From positions 1-25,501 of the forward strand of contig JBBPYR010000166.1 in the NCBI GenBank assembly GCA_038199755.1: a stretch of 25,501 nt of DNA, given 5' to 3'. The translations under genes were made by a program, and so were the position numbers. This DNA comes from JBBPYR01 sp038199755. GTDB taxonomy: Bacteria; Chloroflexota; Ktedonobacteria; Ktedonobacterales; Ktedonobacteraceae. Under the pieces are notes generated by a model. The model was given only the letters and a program-made list of their open reading frames with translations. It was not told the DNA's origin and made no database searches. This document shows positions 24,153 to 25,501 of this stretch, piece by piece (within the stretch, counting starts at the first letter, position 1; every line of letters begins with the position of its first letter).

Positions 24153-24366
24153 AGAGATCAAGGCAGCACTTTGGGAGCAATCGCATCATCCGTGTACACG
24201 AGTGAAATGGGGAGTGGCGCAGGTGATGGCTGTAAGATATAGCAAGAAGGGACACTTGCAGGCACTGCTTCGCGGCTGGGGACGCTGGTATCTTGTGGAA
24301 AGCGTCACCATTGAAAGACCTCGGCTGTGTCCAACGGGCGTATGCGACATCGAGAGCGCAGAATGA
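24133..24366 (+). CDS. Small basic protein of unknown function, overlapping the previous gene
   Basis: A 77-residue protein whose ATG at 24133 follows AAGGAGG at 24121-24127. It starts with an acidic helix (STDIEEIKAALWEQ), then a beta-like, Trp-rich section with VKWGVAQVMAVRYSKKGH and LRGWGRWYLVESV, and ends acidic. It has two cysteines (in CPTGVC) late in the chain. No family recognised. It overlaps the Cys/His gene by 20 bases, which supports a functional link between the two. The longer frame upstream is a shadow of the Cys/His gene. Confidence 0.6.
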   Translation: MQSTDIEEIKAALWEQSHHPCTRVKWGVAQVMAVRYSKKGHLQALLRGWGRWYLVESVTIERPRLCPTGVCDIESAE

Positions 24367-24520
24367 GTGAGCAGTCGCATTGCCTTTATCAGACGAGTTC
24401 TGATTTGGGCGAAGATGTGGAGACATTCCGTTTTTGCTTCCCCTGCGAAAGAATAAATGTGGAGAGTTCTCGGCTCGCGAACTACGTCGCACCAAATCAA
24501 GATGGGAGAAATCGAAAAAA

Positions 24521-25129
24521 ATGGACAACTCACAGCAAATTGAGCAGTACCTTGAGGCCCTGGCCCGTGAGTTAGGAGTACTGGGTGTCGCAACACCATA
24601 TCATTTCGTGATCACTGGCGGGGCCTACCTCATTCTTCAGCAGGAACGGAACTTTACCGAAGATATTGATTTTGCCTTGATTGTCGGGGTGAGACACCCG
24701 ACGCCTGGGCAGGTGCTTCAAACGACGGTTGAGCATGTGAGCGTGGGGAGCTTACAGAGCACGGTTCCCTACGCTGCGGAGTTTCGTCAGGCCGTGACCA
24801 ATGTCGCGGTGGCACACCACCTGCCGCCCGATTGGATGAATGACGATGCCTCAGAATATTACTACGATGATGCGCCACGCGTGGATGTCCAGTTCTGGCG
24901 CTCCTTTGAGGGAAGGCTCTTTGTCTATCTTCCTCTGCCTGAGTATGTATTTGCGACCAAGGTGATGGCGAACCGCCCCAAAGATCAGAACGATATTCGC
25001 TTGCTGATTCAAAAGCTTCAACTTGGGACACGGGCGCAGGCGCAGGCTATTCTCGACCGCTTTGTCCTGCCGGAAGGCCAGCAGTTCTACGAGGTGAAAA
25101 AGACTCTGAGGCGGTTGTTCCGTAAGTAA
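24521..25129 (+). CDS. DUF6036/AbiEii-like nucleotidyltransferase-fold protein
   Basis: A 202-residue protein with the minimal nucleotidyltransferase signature: Gly33-Gly34 in FVITGGAYLILQ followed by Asp48-x-Asp50 in FTEDIDFAL. A third acidic residue may be Asp136 or a neighbour in APRVDVQFW. The C-terminal helices (MANRPKDQNDIRLLIQKL) resemble the DUF6036 and AbiEii families, in which the enzyme often acts as a toxin or a tRNA/protein-modifying enzyme with a neighbouring partner. ATG 24521 follows GGGAGAAA at a slightly long spacing; the upstream part of the frame to 24434 is weakly supported. The partner-like gene at 25199 follows after 69 bases. Confidence 0.75.
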   Translation: MDNSQQIEQYLEALARELGVLGVATPYHFVITGGAYLILQQERNFTEDIDFALIVGVRHPTPGQVLQTTVEHVSVGSLQSTVPYAAEFRQAVTNVAVAHHLPPDWMNDDASEYYYDDAPRVDVQFWRSFEGRLFVYLPLPEYVFATKVMANRPKDQNDIRLLIQKLQLGTRAQAQAILDRFVLPEGQQFYEVKKTLRRLFRK

Positions 25130-25198
25130 GAAAGATCGCAGACGATGCAGACAAGGCGAACTCTGTGGTAGAATCGTCAGAAAAAGGAAGGATTTGAC

Positions 25199-25501
25199 AT
25201 GCATGAAGAAGACCACCCATCCCTGATCACGGTTCCGTTTCAAACATTTGCGCAAGCGTTTGCCCAAATCTGTGTCGGTGAAGAGCCGTGGATTGCGCTT
25301 GGCAAAATGATGCACCAGTTCTTTGGGGCATACCGAATGTTTCGCGCGGAACTGGTTCGCGATCCCATCGAGGTGCCAGCCGATGTCTCGGCTGACCAGT
25401 TTCAATGGGCCGTGTTTTGTGCGGCCTCGGTGGAGTACCTTTGCCACACCTACGCCCTCACATGCCCTTCCTGGGCGATGCAGGACCGTTACCGTCTCGC
25501 A
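25199..25501 (+). CDS. Partner of the nucleotidyltransferase, partial (3' end outside window)
   Basis: The first 101 codons of a gene that runs off the window. AAGGAAGG precedes the ATG at 25199. The chain has GEEPWIALGKMMHQFFGAYR, then WAVFCAASVEYLCHTYALTCPSW; this Trp/Cys pattern I recall from uncharacterised proteins encoded next to nucleotidyltransferase-like genes in Chloroflexota and Actinobacteria. It has no known catalytic motif. Context suggests an antitoxin, adaptor or substrate of the gene before it, but that is inference. Confidence 0.65.
   Translation, partial: MHEEDHPSLITVPFQTFAQAFAQICVGEEPWIALGKMMHQFFGAYRMFRAELVRDPIEVPADVSADQFQWAVFCAASVEYLCHTYALTCPSWAMQDRYRLA

Noticed and set aside
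24363..24575. 70-codon frame with ATGA overlap to the 77-residue gene
   Set aside because: Start overlap is attractive, but the last third is a shadow of the nucleotidyltransferase start, the ribosome site is poor and no family is seen. It may be a remnant.

Overview
The window looks like a chromosomal segment of a soil-type, Ktedonobacteria-like member of the Chloroflexota. This is an inference, not a database match. It rests on a lipoprotein sedolisin (S53) peptidase, an orphan bacteriophytochrome kinase, a secreted protein with a Thr/Pro-rich tail, a HisKA_3/NarL two-component pair, mixed GC, strong AGGAGG-type ribosome sites and many decayed gene pieces. No tRNA, rRNA, CRISPR array or intact transposase was seen.

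Layout. 1-3561: a VOC/glyoxalase-fold protein and a rifamycin phosphotransferase-like (rph) gene of Bacillus-like character, both on the minus strand. 3562-9204: a DMF-amidase-like secreted protein divergent from a 14-TM drug exporter, then a two-component system (kinase and regulator overlapping by ATGA). 9205-10230: a 30-bp perfect inverted repeat and a membrane protein with a C-terminal blue-copper domain. 10231-12134 is a gene graveyard. Its most striking part is a GC-rich insert (about 10883-11605) that reads as a single integron gene cassette: an attC-like site, an Imm5-type putative immunity gene and the start of a second attC whose R'' box is the exact complement of the first site's R' box. 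Remnants of a SnoaL-like gene, a possible SH3-like domain and an aborted reading frame behind an operator-like palindrome follow.

12135-15494: an NmrA-like SDR divergent from a HxlR redox-type regulator, a decayed copy of a small-gene promoter/leader, and a two-gene operon of a non-heme chloroperoxidase-like hydrolase and a cupin. 15495-17410: 73-bp tandem repeats, an isoprenylcysteine methyltransferase-like membrane protein and a secreted protein. 17649-19043: the C-terminal two thirds of a molybdopterin oxidoreductase that has lost its N-terminal iron-sulfur/Mo region. 19293-23635: the S53 peptidase and the bacteriophytochrome, separated by a 36-bp perfect hairpin.

23756-25501: a well-formed promoter and 5' hairpin leader drive a small Cys/His (zinc-finger-like) protein, an overlapping 77-residue protein, a DUF6036-like nucleotidyltransferase and a partner protein running off the window end. 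The same promoter-hairpin-start module recurs, with a broken gene, at 13703-13965 on the minus strand. This suggests a mobile or repeatedly duplicated small-gene family, the best candidate here for an undescribed system.
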